Shown piece after piece: positions 23,940 through 35,349 of a stretch of DNA of 64,000 bases. Below the pieces are notes generated by a model. That model did no database searches and was not told the origin of the DNA. It worked only from the letters and a program-made list of their open reading frames with translations. The stretch is from Candidatus Enterococcus myersii. GTDB taxonomy: Bacteria; Bacillota; Bacilli; Lactobacillales; Enterococcaceae. The first letter of the stretch is position 1; the number at the start of each line of letters is the position of its first letter. The stretch covers positions 168,356 through 232,355 of the forward strand of contig NZ_JAFLVT010000018.1 in assembly GCF_017316025.1 (NCBI RefSeq). Direction: 5' to 3'. The translations under genes and the position numbers were made by a program.

Positions 23940-24878
23940 CTAAAGCTTATTTTCTTCAATTAGTCTTGTTAATGGTGTGATACCTTTAACATCTGTTAAT
24001 ATCTCTTCATTCGTTAAACTATTAAGATATGTTTGAGTTGTTTTAATGTTTGAATGTCCTAGCAATCTACTTATGGTGTAAAGATTTACACCACTCTTTA
24101 ATAGTTTTTGAGCATAGTAATGTCTCAATGAATGACAAGATTTTCTCTGAACTTCATCACGAACACCAACATGATAACTTGCTTCATTGACAATTTTTTC
24201 TAGTAAAACATTGTTTTTGAGCTGTTGACCACTTTTAGTCACAAATAGATAATCATCGATTTCTCTATATCTTCTGAGATTATTAAAATAACCTTTCTTT
24301 GTTCGATTATACTTTTTTAGTGAATAGGACAAGTAAGGACTAATAGGAACTATCCTTTCTTTTCTTCCTTTGCCAAAAAATTTAATATAAGTATCAAACA
24401 TGTTCTCATTTTTAAGTTCCCTAACTTCTTGAGCACGTAAACCACAATCAGCAAATATCTCAATAATTACTTTGTTACGTTGAGAGATGAAATCTTTATT
24501 CTTTCCATAATAATTAATCATACTGGATACTTCGCTGTCATTAAACGTATTAAGTAAAGCCCTTTCTGTTTTTAGATAAGAAATATCTTCAACAATATTC
24601 TTCTCAATATACTCCTCCTTTACCATATACTTAAAGAATAATTTAAGAGTTTTAATCAACTGATTAATGTAAGTAGCCTTTTTCGTTTCCTGTAAATCTA
24701 AAACATACTTTTTAATATGAACCTTCTTAACTTTTAAAAGCTTTGACTCATCAAACTCTGACTCCATGTAATTAACAAAAATTGAAATCTGATAATCATA
24801 CGTTGTAATTGTACGCTTTGATAAATTTCTAATACGACAATCCAATAAAAATTCATCTAAAATTTCTCGAAGTAACAC
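23940..24878 (-). CDS. Tyrosine integrase of the eno-targeting element
   Basis: 312 residues from GTG 24878, which has AAAGGTGGTG upstream; the longer open frame into the att region lacks a ribosome site. The N-terminal SAM-like core-binding domain is about 1-100. The catalytic residues are complete: Arg in DCGLRAQEVRELK, His-x-x-Arg in CHSLRHYYAQ, His in LLGHSNIKTTQTYL and the tyrosine in the same motif. It is the gene next to intact eno, with attachment-type repeats in between, and is the natural candidate for inserting the element at eno. No excisionase gene is recognised nearby. Confidence 0.93.
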   Translation of the reverse strand: MLLREILDEFLLDCRIRNLSKRTITTYDYQISIFVNYMESEFDESKLLKVKKVHIKKYVLDLQETKKATYINQLIKTLKLFFKYMVKEEYIEKNIVEDISYLKTERALLNTFNDSEVSSMINYYGKNKDFISQRNKVIIEIFADCGLRAQEVRELKNENMFDTYIKFFGKGRKERIVPISPYLSYSLKKYNRTKKGYFNNLRRYREIDDYLFVTKSGQQLKNNVLLEKIVNEASYHVGVRDEVQRKSCHSLRHYYAQKLLKSGVNLYTISRLLGHSNIKTTQTYLNSLTNEEILTDVKGITPLTRLIEENKL

Positions 24879-24926
24879 AAAAAAACACCACCTTTCTTTA
24901 TAAATTAATAAAAGAAAAGTCGTGTC

Positions 24927-25000
24927 TAGTATTGCTAACTTGATGCTGTTTGTACTTTGCAATACGTGAAATTCTACAGTATTGAAAAATTGGTATACCT
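24927..25000. repeat. Integrase-side arm sites of the element
   Basis: Contains AGTATTGCTAAC (inverted form of GTTAGCAATA), TTTGTACTTTGCAATACGTG (24950 region) and ACAGTATTGAAAAATTGG. Related sequences occur at the far end (13467) and in the relic unit (13127). Confidence 0.5.
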
Positions 25001-25021
25001 TAACAAACAATCTCATTCGAC

Positions 25022-25048
25022 AAAAAAAGACCCTTCAAAAGAAGAGTC
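25022..25048 (-). terminator. Terminator after intact eno
   Basis: GACCCTTC / GAAGAGTC stem followed by seven T on the minus strand. It differs in sequence from the terminators behind the two displaced eno tails, so the element brought its own. Confidence 0.75.
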
Positions 25049-25106
25049 TTAATTACGTCCGAACAGTTTTAATTCCTATTAGAATAAGCTTTATTTAAAC
25101 TTTTAA

Positions 25107-26438
<1,332 letters not shown>

Positions 26439-26528
26439 TCAAAAGGGTTAAAACCCTTCATCCACAATTTTAGTGAATTTTATGCATTTCTGCAAATTAA
26501 AACTCATTTTTTTAATGTTGTTGTTAGA

Positions 26529-27284
26529 TTATTTAACTGCATCTAATAAGGCTAAGAATGAATCCGCTTGTAAGCTTGCGCCGCCGACTAATGCGCCGTC
26601 AACGTTTTCTTTGGCCATGTATTCTGCAATGTTTTCAGGTTTAACTGAACCGCCGTATTGGATACGTACTTTATCAGCAACTTCTGAACCGTATAATTTA
26701 GCAACTGTTTGACGTACAACACCACAGATTTCGTCTGCAATGTTAGCATCAGCAGATTTACCAGTACCGATTGCCCAGATTGGTTCATAAGCAATTACCA
26801 TACTTGAAACTTGTTCAGCAGATAAATCAGCTAAACCAGCAGTGATTTGACCTTCGATCCATTCAGCAGTTTTGCCTGCTTCGTAAGTTTCCAAAGTTTC
26901 ACCACAGCACAAGATTGGTGTCATACCGTTGGCAAAAATTGCTTTTGCTTTTTTGTTAATTTCTGCGTCTGTTTCGTGGAAATATTCGCGACGTTCTGAG
27001 TGACCAATGATCACATATTGTACGCCAAGGTCTGCGATCGCAGCTGGTGAGTTTTCACCAGTGTAGGCTCCTTCGTTTTCCCAGAAACAGTTTTGAGCAG
27101 ATAATTGTACTTCAGAATCTTTCAAGCTCCAAGCTAATGGTGCTAAGAATAAAGCAGGTGAACCGATCACAGAATCTACCAAATCTTTTGAAGGAACCGC
27201 AGTTTTCACTGCTTCTGCAAAGCTTTGTGCTTCTGATAAGGTTTTGTTCATTTTCCAGTTTCCGGCGATAATTGGTTTACGCAT
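26529..27284 (-). CDS. tpiA: Triosephosphate isomerase
   Basis: Interconverts dihydroxyacetone phosphate and glyceraldehyde 3-phosphate. 251 residues from ATG 27284 after GAGGAG. Substrate lysine in GNWKMNK, catalytic His in IIGHSERR, catalytic Glu in [11 protein letters not shown], and phosphate loop YGGSVKPEN. Confidence 0.98.
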   Translation of the reverse strand: MRKPIIAGNWKMNKTLSEAQSFAEAVKTAVPSKDLVDSVIGSPALFLAPLAWSLKDSEVQLSAQNCFWENEGAYTGENSPAAIADLGVQYVIIGHSERREYFHETDAEINKKAKAIFANGMTPILCCGETLETYEAGKTAEWIEGQITAGLADLSAEQVSSMVIAYEPIWAIGTGKSADANIADEICGVVRQTVAKLYGSEVADKVRIQYGGSVKPENIAEYMAKENVDGALVGGASLQADSFLALLDAVK

Positions 27285-27364
27285 TTTGTGCAACTCCTCT
27301 TTTAAAAATTCACTCGTAAAATTAGCTCAAAAGGTTCCCCTTTCAAGACCATTTCAACTTTAAA

Positions 27365-28555
27365 TTATTTGTCGTTAATAGCAGCTAAACCTGGTAATGT
27401 TTTACCTTCTAATAATTCTAGAGAGGCACCACCACCAGTTGAAATGTGCGTGAATTTGTCAGCAAAGCCTAATTGTTCAGCTGCTGCTGCAGAATCACCA
27501 CCACCGATGATTGTTGTTGCATCTTCAAGGTTAGCAATTGCTTCACAAACACCAATTGTACCATTAGCAAAGTTAGACATTTCAAACACACCCATAGGTC
27601 CGTTCCAAACAACAGTTTTTGCTCCAGCTAATGTTTCAGCAAATAAAGCAATAGATGCAGGGCCGATATCTAAAGCCATAACATCGCCTTTTATTTCGCC
27701 TTCAACAGTTTCAGTTGGCACATCATTTGAAAATTCTGCGGCACAAATATTGTCGATTGGTAAAACTAATTTGTCGCCAGCTTTTTCGATTAAGCTTTTT
27801 GCTAATTCGATTTTGTCTGTTTCAACTAATGATTTACCAATTGCCATACCTTTAGCTGCGTAGAAAGTATATGTCATACCGCCGCCGATTAAAATCTTGT
27901 CCGCTTTTGGAATCAAGTTTTCAATCACACCGATTTTATCAGACACTTTAGCGCCACCTAAGATAGCGATCATTGGACGTTTAGGATTTTCAACAGCTTC
28001 ACCGATGAATTTGATTTCTTTTTCCATTAAGAAACCAGCAACAGTTGGGATACCTGTTGAAGCAATACCAACGTTAGAAGCATGGGCACGGTGAGCAGTA
28101 CCAAATGCATCGTTTACGAATACATCGCCTAAAGATGCCCAGTATTTGCCCAATTCAGCGTCATTACCGCTTTCCTTTTTACCGTCGATATCTTCAAAAC
28201 GTGTGTTTTCAAATACTAAAACATCGCCGTCTTGCATATTTGCAATGGCGTCTTCTAATTCTTTACCACGAGTTTCAGGTACGAAAGTTACTTCTTTACC
28301 TAATAATTCGCCCAAGCGTTTTGCAACGGGTGCTAAAGATTTGCCAGCTTTATCTTCTTGTGTTTTCACACGACCTAAGTGTGAGAACAAGATTGCTTTG
28401 CCGCCGTTGTCGATTACATATTTGATAGTTGGTAAAGCAGCTTTGATACGTGTATCATCACCAATTACACCATCTTTTAACGGCACGTTAAAGTCAACAC
28501 GGACTAAAACTTTTTTATCTTTTAATTGAATGTCTTCGATTGTTTTTTTAGCCAT
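27365..28555 (-). CDS. pgk: Phosphoglycerate kinase
   Basis: Makes ATP from 1,3-bisphosphoglycerate. 396 residues. The signature [14 protein letters not shown] is near the start, SHLGR near 60, and the nucleotide-binding [13 protein letters not shown] near the C-terminus. It follows gap across a hairpin that may reduce its expression relative to gap. Confidence 0.98.
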   Translation of the reverse strand: MAKKTIEDIQLKDKKVLVRVDFNVPLKDGVIGDDTRIKAALPTIKYVIDNGGKAILFSHLGRVKTQEDKAGKSLAPVAKRLGELLGKEVTFVPETRGKELEDAIANMQDGDVLVFENTRFEDIDGKKESGNDAELGKYWASLGDVFVNDAFGTAHRAHASNVGIASTGIPTVAGFLMEKEIKFIGEAVENPKRPMIAILGGAKVSDKIGVIENLIPKADKILIGGGMTYTFYAAKGMAIGKSLVETDKIELAKSLIEKAGDKLVLPIDNICAAEFSNDVPTETVEGEIKGDVMALDIGPASIALFAETLAGAKTVVWNGPMGVFEMSNFANGTIGVCEAIANLEDATTIIGGGDSAAAAEQLGFADKFTHISTGGGASLELLEGKTLPGLAAINDK

Positions 28556-28589
28556 CTGTATGTTTGCCTCCTAAATTTATCTCATAAAA

Positions 28590-28620
28590 AAAGCGGAGAA
28601 GCGCGTCGCTTCCCCGCTTT
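28590..28620 (-). terminator. Terminator hairpin between gap and pgk
   Basis: Perfect 14-base stem AAAGCGGAGAAGCG / CGCTTCCCCGCTTT followed by T-rich sequence on the minus strand, inside the operon. It probably allows partial read-through, or marks a processing site, giving more gap than pgk message. Confidence 0.7.
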
Positions 28621-28654
28621 AAAAGTACTACATTAGATTACGCGTAAGCGAATC

Positions 28655-29656
28655 TTATAATTTAGCGAAGTATTCTAAAGTACGAACTAATTGAGCAGTG
28701 TAAGACATTTCATTGTCGTACCAAGCAACAGTTTTAACTAATTGTTTGTCGCCAACTGTCATTACTTTAGTTTGAGTTTCGTCAAATAATGAACCGAAAG
28801 TCATACCAACGATGTCAGAAGAGACGATTGGGTCAGCAGTGTAACCAAATGATTCGTCTGAAGCTTCTTTCATTGCTGCATTTACTTCGTCAGCAGTAAC
28901 TTTAGTATCTAAAACAGTTACTAATTCTGTTAATGAACCAGTTGGAACTGGAACACGTTGAGCAGCACCGTCTAATTTGCCGTTCAATTCAGGAATTACT
29001 AAGCCGATAGCTTTAGCAGCACCAGTTGTGTTAGGTACGATGTTAGCTGCAGCCGCACGCGCACGACGGAAGTCGCCTTTAGGGTGTGGAGCATCTAATG
29101 TGTTTTGGTCACCAGTGTAAGCATGGATAGTTGTCATCAAGCCTTCGATGATACCAAATTTGTCTTGTAAAGTTTTAGCCATAGGAGCTAAGCAGTTAGT
29201 AGTACAAGAAGCACCAGAAATAACTGTTTCGTCACCTGTAAGTGTTTCATGGTTAGTGTTGTAAACGATTGTTGGTACATCGTTACCACCAGGAGCTGAG
29301 ATAACTACACGTTTAGCACCAGCTTTTAAGTGTAATTCAGCTTTTTCTTTAGAAGTGAAGAAACCAGTACATTCTAATACGATTTCTACACCTAGTTCGC
29401 CCCATGGTAATTCTTCAGGGTTACGGTTAGCTAAAACTTTAACTTCTTTACCGTTAACGTTGAAAGAACCATCGTGAACTTCAACTGTACCGTTGAAACG
29501 TCCTTGAGTTGTATCGTATTTTAGCAAGTGTGCAAGCATGTTCGCATCTGTTAAGTCGTTGATTGCAACAACTTCAATTCCGTCTACGTCTTGGATGCGG
29601 CGGAATGCCAAACGGCCGATACGTCCAAATCCATTAATACCTACTTTAACTGTCAT
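28655..29656 (-). CDS. gap: Glyceraldehyde-3-phosphate dehydrogenase
   Basis: NAD-dependent phosphorylating enzyme of glycolysis. 333 residues. NAD-binding [15 protein letters not shown] at the N-terminus, catalytic cysteine in [12 protein letters not shown], and C-terminal [19 protein letters not shown]. The first enzyme gene of the CggR operon. Confidence 0.98.
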   Translation of the reverse strand: MTVKVGINGFGRIGRLAFRRIQDVDGIEVVAINDLTDANMLAHLLKYDTTQGRFNGTVEVHDGSFNVNGKEVKVLANRNPEELPWGELGVEIVLECTGFFTSKEKAELHLKAGAKRVVISAPGGNDVPTIVYNTNHETLTGDETVISGASCTTNCLAPMAKTLQDKFGIIEGLMTTIHAYTGDQNTLDAPHPKGDFRRARAAAANIVPNTTGAAKAIGLVIPELNGKLDGAAQRVPVPTGSLTELVTVLDTKVTADEVNAAMKEASDESFGYTADPIVSSDIVGMTFGSLFDETQTKVMTVGDKQLVKTVAWYDNEMSYTAQLVRTLEYFAKL

Positions 29657-29694
29657 ATTGCGATTTCCTCCTTATGAAAATCAGGTTTTTTATT

Positions 29695-30732
29695 TTAAAG
29701 GGTTACCCCTTTTAAAATCTCATTTGCAGCAGCTTCATCAGTTAGAAGCCACGTTTGTTTTGGTGCATTTTGCATATACGCATTAATTGCTTTAGCTTTA
29801 GTTTTGCCACCGGCAACAGCTAAAATAATTGGCACCTTTTGTAAATCTTTTAATTGTAAACCAATCCGTGGCACTTTATAGACCACTTTACCAGTTTCAT
29901 CAAAGAAATAACCAAATGATTCAGCGACTGCATTGGCTTGTTTTAGCATCAAGATTTCATTTTCACTCATCTTGCGTCTAGCCGCCATATGCAAAGCACG
30001 CCCAATACTATGAATAACACAGTCAGCATGGCTTATCAAGTTTAACACCTCAAGGATTGAGGGTTCCTTCATAAGGGAACGATACGTGTCAGAACTTAAT
30101 TGTTCTGGGACATAAAGTGCCCGATGTTCACCATTTGACCTCATTGCCATCATAGCAGAAACTGAGTTGGCTTGTACAGTCAGAGCCTCTCCAATACCAC
30201 CTCTGGCCGGTACAAAAAGGTTATGTCGTTCATCACTTTCAAGGTTTGTCAGACATTCGGCAACTTGGGCCATTGTTGTCCCACCCATTACCGCGATGAC
30301 GTTCTTGCCTTCAGGTAAAAGTAAATCTAACGATTCATTTAAACTCTCACCAAAGTTTTTCACGACTTTTTCTTGTCGGTCACTATCACCAGCAGATATT
30401 ACACAGCGGGCAATGCCAAAATGATTGGCCAACTGTTTTTCTAATTGATGCATGCCAAAAAGTTGATCCATTACTTTGCCTAAATCGGTAAAAACTTTTT
30501 CACCCGTTTTAGTTAAGCTCATACCACTTTTTGAGACATCAATTAAAGCTAATCGTTTTAATAAATCCGTTTCGGTACGTAAAATCCGTTCGGTCATATT
30601 CAAACTATCTGCTAAGTTTCGGCGACCAATAGGCTGCATCCAGTAAATATTTCGCAAGATTTTATAACGCTCTTGCAAAACATGCAGGATATCAGGAGCA
30701 ACTGCTTCAATCAATTTTAAGTCATCAAGCAT
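29695..30732 (-). CDS. cggR: Central glycolytic genes regulator
   Basis: 345-residue repressor of the SorC family, sensing fructose 1,6-bisphosphate in B. subtilis. N-terminal helix-turn-helix (RRNLADSLNMTERILRTETD) at about 35-60; effector domain with GNNV-like sugar-binding loops (VMGGTTMAQVAECL). It heads the operon, 38 bases before gap. Confidence 0.95.
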   Translation of the reverse strand: MLDDLKLIEAVAPDILHVLQERYKILRNIYWMQPIGRRNLADSLNMTERILRTETDLLKRLALIDVSKSGMSLTKTGEKVFTDLGKVMDQLFGMHQLEKQLANHFGIARCVISAGDSDRQEKVVKNFGESLNESLDLLLPEGKNVIAVMGGTTMAQVAECLTNLESDERHNLFVPARGGIGEALTVQANSVSAMMAMRSNGEHRALYVPEQLSSDTYRSLMKEPSILEVLNLISHADCVIHSIGRALHMAARRKMSENEILMLKQANAVAESFGYFFDETGKVVYKVPRIGLQLKDLQKVPIILAVAGGKTKAKAINAYMQNAPKQTWLLTDEAAANEILKGVTL

Positions 30733-30749
30733 GATTACTCTCCTTTTTT

Positions 30750-30875
30750 GACAATGGACGGTTTATGTCCATCGTAGACCTATTTCGACCCATCGAGACC
30801 AAAAAAAATTTACTGCAGGTCAAATTCCTTTAACCTTACGGAAGTAATAGTACCATTTTCCATTCTATTGTGCAA
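30750..30875 (-). promoter_or_regulatory. cggR operon promoter and tandem CggR operators
   Basis: TTGCAC (30870-30875) and TACTAT (30847-30852) with a 17-base spacer. Downstream, two direct repeats on the minus strand, GGTCTCGATGGGTCGAAATA and GGTCTACGATGGACATAAAC, follow each other with a 21-base period, as tandem CggR operators do. The rest of 30733-31107 is AT-rich and holds nothing else I can support except a weak TAAAAT box near 31066 on the plus strand. Confidence 0.7.
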
Positions 30876-31107
30876 CTAAAAAGCTAAGAAAAATACTTCT
30901 GAAAACTGTGCTATTACGTTAAATCGCTTTACTAATTACTCTAACGCCAAGTGATAAATTGCACAACGAAAACAAAAGCCTTTATTTCTAATTGATCCTT
31001 TATTTGCGTAAGGGAAAAATTAAATTATCACTTTTGAAGCATTCATTTCCAACAAAAATCGTGTTAAAATAGCTCAGTAGCTGTTTGATAGCGTTTTTTC
31101 ACCGCAA

Positions 31108-31140
31108 TAAAAAAAGACACCTTCTTAGCTAGAAGATGTC
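31108..31140 (-). terminator. tRNA-Arg terminator
   Basis: GACACCTTCT / AGAAGATGTC stem with one G-T pair and a run of seven T on the minus strand, four bases past the tRNA end. Confidence 0.75.
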
Positions 31141-31144
31141 TTAA

Positions 31145-31216
31145 CGCGCTCTAAGGGAATCGAACCCCTGTCTCAAGAACCGGAATCTTACGTGATATCC
31201 ACTACACTAAGAGCGC
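31145..31216 (-). tRNA. tRNA-Arg (anticodon CCG)
   Basis: The minus strand folds as a cloverleaf: acceptor GCGCTCT / AGAGCGC, anticodon stem TAAGA/TCTTG around loop TTCCGGT, and T-arm with GTTCGATTC. The CCA end is not encoded. A promoter TTGATT-17-TAAACT lies upstream on the minus strand and overlaps the rpoN ribosome site. Confidence 0.93.
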
Positions 31217-31268
31217 CGAACATATGTTAGTTTAGCTAATAATCAGAATAAAATCAAGAGGAAAATAC

Positions 31269-32594
31269 ATGAAATTTCAACAAAGTTTTTCACAAAAGCA
31301 AAAACAATCGCAAAAGCTTGCTATGACACAGTCATTGCAACAATCAATTCAAGTTTTGCAATTTTCAATTGATGAATTAGCTGAATTTGTCGAAACAAAA
31401 GCAATGGAAAATCCTTTAATCGAAGTATCAGAAGCTAATTACGCCTTAAGCTATTCCAAGCCCCGTTCTTCCAGTGGCGAAGAATTGAACTACTTAAGCC
31501 AAATTCCGGATGATCGTATTTCGTTGTTTGAATATCTCATCGACCAAGTTCACTTGAATTATCGCGATACGTTTTTACGTGACATTGTTTTATTTTTAAT
31601 TGAATATATTGATTTAAACGGTTTTTTAACAATTGATTTAGATGAAGTTGTTACAAAAATGCAGGCCACAAAGATACAAGTTTTAGACGCTTTAACTTTA
31701 ATTCAGCAATTGGACCCTGCTGGGGTTGGTGCCCGTAACTTACAAGAATGTCTCATGCTGCAAACTGAAAGAGATGATTTAGCGCCTAATTTGGCTTATC
31801 TTATCTTAGAAGAACATTTTGAGGACTTGGTAAATCGCAAATGGCCTGAACTAGCGAAAAAGTTAGCTATTCCAGTTAGCGAAGTACAAACAGTCTTCGA
31901 CTATATTCAAACGCTAACCCCTACGCCAGGAGCAAGTTTTGGCACCACCGATGGCTTATACATTATCCCGGATTTGACAGTCAAAATAAGTGACGGAAAG
32001 AAAATTAAAATCACCAGCAACCGGCGGGGCATGCCAGAAATGCACTTCCAGCAAAGCTACTTTGATCAAATGGCAAAAAAAGCCGATGACGAGACCAAAA
32101 AATATCTAAATGAGAAAAAACAAGATTTTGAATCCCTGCAAAAAATGGTACAACAACGTGGTGATACAATTTTACGCGTGGGACAAGCAATTATCGCCCA
32201 CCAACAAGAATTCTTCTTAGATGAAAGCCGACCGATTAAACCTTTGATTTTAAAAGATATCGCAGAAGAGCTGGAAATTCATGAGTCCACCGTCAGCCGG
32301 GCGGTCAATGGAAAATACTTGGAAACAGATTTTGGAATATTTGAATTAAAGCACTTCTTCAGTCAAAAAGTCGGGATTCAAAATGATAGTGGCGAAGATT
32401 TGTCGACTGATAACGTCAAAGTCCGTCTTCAAGCCCTCGTTGAAGAAGAAGACAAAGGTAAACCACACTCTGATCAAAAATTAGTCGACTTACTAAAAGC
32501 AGAAGGAATTACTATTTCCCGCCGCACGGTTGCCAAATATCGCGACGCCTTAAAAATCCCAAGCTCCAGCAAGCGAAAACGCTTTGACTCATAA
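31269..32594 (+). CDS. rpoN: RNA polymerase sigma-54 factor
   Basis: 441 residues. Glutamine-rich activator-interacting region at the N-terminus (LAMTQSLQQSIQVLQFSIDEL), core-binding domain in the middle, a helix-turn-helix (HESTVSRAVNGKYLETDFG) near 340, and the RpoN box RRTVAKYRDAL near the end. In enterococci it drives PTS operons with LevR/MptR-type activators. None of those lie in this window. The ribosome site is AGAGGAAA. Confidence 0.96.
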   Translation: MKFQQSFSQKQKQSQKLAMTQSLQQSIQVLQFSIDELAEFVETKAMENPLIEVSEANYALSYSKPRSSSGEELNYLSQIPDDRISLFEYLIDQVHLNYRDTFLRDIVLFLIEYIDLNGFLTIDLDEVVTKMQATKIQVLDALTLIQQLDPAGVGARNLQECLMLQTERDDLAPNLAYLILEEHFEDLVNRKWPELAKKLAIPVSEVQTVFDYIQTLTPTPGASFGTTDGLYIIPDLTVKISDGKKIKITSNRRGMPEMHFQQSYFDQMAKKADDETKKYLNEKKQDFESLQKMVQQRGDTILRVGQAIIAHQQEFFLDESRPIKPLILKDIAEELEIHESTVSRAVNGKYLETDFGIFELKHFFSQKVGIQNDSGEDLSTDNVKVRLQALVEEEDKGKPHSDQKLVDLLKAEGITISRRTVAKYRDALKIPSSSKRKRFDS

Positions 32595-32622
32595 CACTAT
32601 CTTTTATAGAAAAATTACAAGA

Positions 32623-32674
32623 AATAATAGAGAAAATCCCCAATCAGAATCGATTGGGGATTTTCTCTATTATT
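32623..32674. terminator. Bidirectional terminator with 22-base stem
   Basis: Perfect arms 32623-32644 and 32653-32674 around an 8-base loop. It ends rpoN on the plus strand and the converging glycosyltransferase on the minus strand. Confidence 0.85.
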
Positions 32675-32683
32675 TACTTTTTA

Positions 32684-33985
32684 TCAACTTTTTTTCCGTT
32701 CTGGGCTCACCCATGTGCCACTACCATAGCCTAAAATTGTCTTGAAGGCGGGAATTAGCGTTGTTAAGATGGTGAGGGCATTCATCATCCAATAAAGCAA
32801 CATGTAAAATGGAGCAAAGACGAAATAGCGTAATTTATGACCGCGATCGTCTAAAATTAGTGCCGAACCCAATTGCAAAAAGCCGGCAATCATCTGAAAA
32901 TTAACAAAGATAAAGGCCATTGCAAACATATGAAAAATTCGTTCATAATTTTGCGTTACAAGAAAATAAATCAATGTCACAATAAAAATGAAACTTGAAA
33001 ACCAAAAGAAAAGCGACCACAAAATACTTAGGGTTTGGTCAATAAACATAACGAGCTGATTAAAGTGTTTGATTGGATGTAAGGCAACTTTAGGAAAATT
33101 GGTCAACCAAACTTCCGTGCCGCCTTTAGCCCAACGTTTGCGTTGCCGATAAAGCATTTTTAAAGTATCTGGGACCATCATGTAAAACATAATATCTGGA
33201 GCAAAAACCGGTAACCATCCTAAGAGCTGTTCATCCCAAGCAATGCTTATATCTTCAGTGGCGCGATCTTGGCGAAACAAACCCGCATCAAGTAGCGCCG
33301 TTTTACGATACATGGTATTGGCTCCACTAAAAGCATACATGGTATTTAGCGTTCCTTGTTGGCTCCGCTTAATGACACCGACAATACTAGAAAACTCAAC
33401 CGTCTGGGCCTTTTCAATAATTTTTGAGCGATTTAAAACATCCATATTCCCAGTTACTGCCCCGATATTGGTTTCACCGGACTCCATAAAATAATTCATA
33501 TACTTAGTTAAAGCATCTGGTTCTGGGATTGTATCTGCATCATTACTTAAAATATATTCACCTTGTGCAAAAGCAAAGCCAACATTAAAAGCATGGGCTT
33601 TTCCTTTGTTTTTTTCAATTGTGATAACCCGCAAGCGCGCTTCTTTACGAGCCAACTCGGCCAGAATTTGTGGGGTATCATCGGTGGAACCATCATTTAC
33701 TACTAACACTTCATAGTTTTCATAAGATAATTGATGCAATAAATAAGCCAGTGTTTTTTCAATTACTGCCTCTTCATTATGTGCAGGCACCATGATCGTA
33801 ATAAAGGGCTGCTCTTCTTTTTTAATTTCTTTAAACTTTTTAATTTGATATTTAAATAAAAAGCGATAGCAGATAACCCCAATAAACCACATAAAAGCCC
33901 CTAAAATAGGATAAGTAAATAAAACAAACAAAATAACGTTCAAAACAATATCTAAAAATTCATGACCAGTCTGAATAATGTTCAC
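32684..33985 (-). CDS. Membrane glycosyltransferase, family 2 (PgaC/IcaA-like)
   Basis: 433 residues. N-terminal membrane helices are followed by a GT-A domain with VVNDGSTDDTP, SNDADTIPEPD (DxD-like), ATEDI, and the processive RQRKRWAKGG (QxxRW-like) motif; further helices close the C-terminus. Such enzymes polymerise a beta-linked sugar, often N-acetylglucosamine, across the membrane. The polymer here is unknown. It overlaps its partner gene by 4 bases. Confidence 0.85.
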   Translation of the reverse strand: MNIIQTGHEFLDIVLNVILFVLFTYPILGAFMWFIGVICYRFLFKYQIKKFKEIKKEEQPFITIMVPAHNEEAVIEKTLAYLLHQLSYENYEVLVVNDGSTDDTPQILAELARKEARLRVITIEKNKGKAHAFNVGFAFAQGEYILSNDADTIPEPDALTKYMNYFMESGETNIGAVTGNMDVLNRSKIIEKAQTVEFSSIVGVIKRSQQGTLNTMYAFSGANTMYRKTALLDAGLFRQDRATEDISIAWDEQLLGWLPVFAPDIMFYMMVPDTLKMLYRQRKRWAKGGTEVWLTNFPKVALHPIKHFNQLVMFIDQTLSILWSLFFWFSSFIFIVTLIYFLVTQNYERIFHMFAMAFIFVNFQMIAGFLQLGSALILDDRGHKLRYFVFAPFYMLLYWMMNALTILTTLIPAFKTILGYGSGTWVSPERKKS

Positions 33986-34509
33986 TTACTGTTCTCCTTT
34001 TTAAAGACAGCTTGTAACTCTGCTTTTGAAATATTTTTTTCTTCCGGCACAGAATACGTTTTTATATTTATACGCTTGTCACTGGGACCAAATCGCGCCG
34101 TATAAAAATCATCCAATTCGTGCCGTTTTTTTAACATATCATCAAAATCGTACGTAAAATTTTTACTATAATTTTCTTTTATTTCGCGATTACTTCGTAG
34201 TGTCATGATCACAGTGAAAACCGTTGCCCCAATAAAAAAGAAGACAAAAGCTTTTAATAAGAAGAAGTAAGTATCGATTCCTTCTTGATAACTCCAAACG
34301 GCTTTTACTTTAACATGATTGCGCAACAAAGTAGAAGTGAGCGTCCAGTAAATGGGTATAATTACGCCCAACCAGGCGAGAATAGTTAAAATAATCGTAC
34401 GTAGTTTTAACCAGAGATGGCCTTTTTCAAAAAATTTGTCTTCATAAACAGTTTCTTGTTTTTTCTTATCCTCTAATTCGTTGTTGGTGGTGTCTTTTTT
34501 ATTTTCCAT
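33982..34509 (-). CDS. Membrane partner of the family 2 glycosyltransferase
   Basis: 175 residues. A charged start (ENKKDTTNNELEDKKKQE) is followed by two membrane helices at about 36-60 and 85-105, then a charged cytoplasmic tail. The size, topology and 4-base overlap with the glycosyltransferase recall PgaD/IcaD-type accessory proteins, though sequence similarity cannot be judged by eye. It is the first gene of the pair. Confidence 0.65.
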   Translation of the reverse strand: MENKKDTTNNELEDKKKQETVYEDKFFEKGHLWLKLRTIILTILAWLGVIIPIYWTLTSTLLRNHVKVKAVWSYQEGIDTYFFLLKAFVFFFIGATVFTVIMTLRSNREIKENYSKNFTYDFDDMLKKRHELDDFYTARFGPSDKRINIKTYSVPEEKNISKAELQAVFKKENSK

Positions 34510-34609
34510 ATGCCCCTCCTTTTTTTTAGTATTTCGTATTTAACCAAGATTTGCAAATTAAACGATTTTTTTCACAAGCACTAAAAAAAGGCGTAAAGAC
34601 ACTAAACTA

Positions 34610-34655
34610 AAAAAACGAGGATGAAAGTCATCTGACCTTCACCCTCGCATTTTTT
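34610..34655 (-). terminator. rpoE terminator
   Basis: CGAGGATGAA / TTCACCCTCG stem with T-runs; it ends rpoE on the minus strand. Confidence 0.7.
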
Positions 34656-34659
34656 AATT

Positions 34660-35274
34660 TTATTCGTCTTCATCTTCGTCATCAAAGTCGTCTAAATCAT
34701 CATCGTCATCGTCGATAATGGTTAAGTCTTCTTCGATATTTCCGGGTACTTCTTCTTCGTCATCAGAATTATCATCGGCGCCAATTTCTTGTAAGTCGCT
34801 GTTATATGCAGAGATTTCTTCATCATCGTCATCATCGTCATCGTCGTACAATTCTTTGTCGTCTTCATCTTCTGGATCGGCATCTTCTGGATCGTCATCG
34901 TTGTAATCGATGGCATCCTCATCATCGTTAATAAAGGCATTAACCTTTTTACGTTTACGTTTACGAGGTGTGTCTTCTTCGTCTTCATCAAGCCCATGAG
35001 ACAATTCTTCATCAATTGAGTCAATGGCATACCATGAACGCAATCCCCAACGGTTTTCACCTAATGAGATAAAGCTGCCGTCAATGTTTAAGTCGGTATA
35101 AAATTGTGCCAATGAATCACGAATCTCGCTATCTGATTTACCCAAATACGTTTGGATTTGGTTTACTAAATCCGAAAAATCCATTACGTCGCCACGTTGC
35201 TCTAAAATCGCATGGGCCACTTCAATCATGGACAACTCGTTTTTGTTTGCCCCTTCAAATACTGTAATTTCCAA
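34660..35274 (-). CDS. rpoE: RNA polymerase delta subunit
   Basis: 204 residues. N-terminal winged-helix (HARE-HTH) domain at about 1-85 ([25 protein letters not shown]). The tail from about 95 is almost wholly Asp and Glu after a basic patch (RKRKRKKV). Delta raises polymerase recycling and promoter selectivity in Firmicutes. The ribosome site is AAAGGACG. Confidence 0.95.
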   Translation of the reverse strand: MEITVFEGANKNELSMIEVAHAILEQRGDVMDFSDLVNQIQTYLGKSDSEIRDSLAQFYTDLNIDGSFISLGENRWGLRSWYAIDSIDEELSHGLDEDEEDTPRKRKRKKVNAFINDDEDAIDYNDDDPEDADPEDEDDKELYDDDDDDDDEEISAYNSDLQEIGADDNSDDEEEVPGNIEEDLTIIDDDDDDLDDFDDEDEDE

Positions 35275-35349
35275 AATAGGACACGTCCTTTCGCAGTCTA
35301 CGCTTTATCATACAAAAATGTACTGAAAAAATCAATTTATTTCGCAAAA

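Noticed and set aside
34680-34960. GAT/GAA-rich simple repeat
   Set aside because: This is the coding sequence of the acidic tail of the RNA polymerase delta subunit, not a separate repeat.
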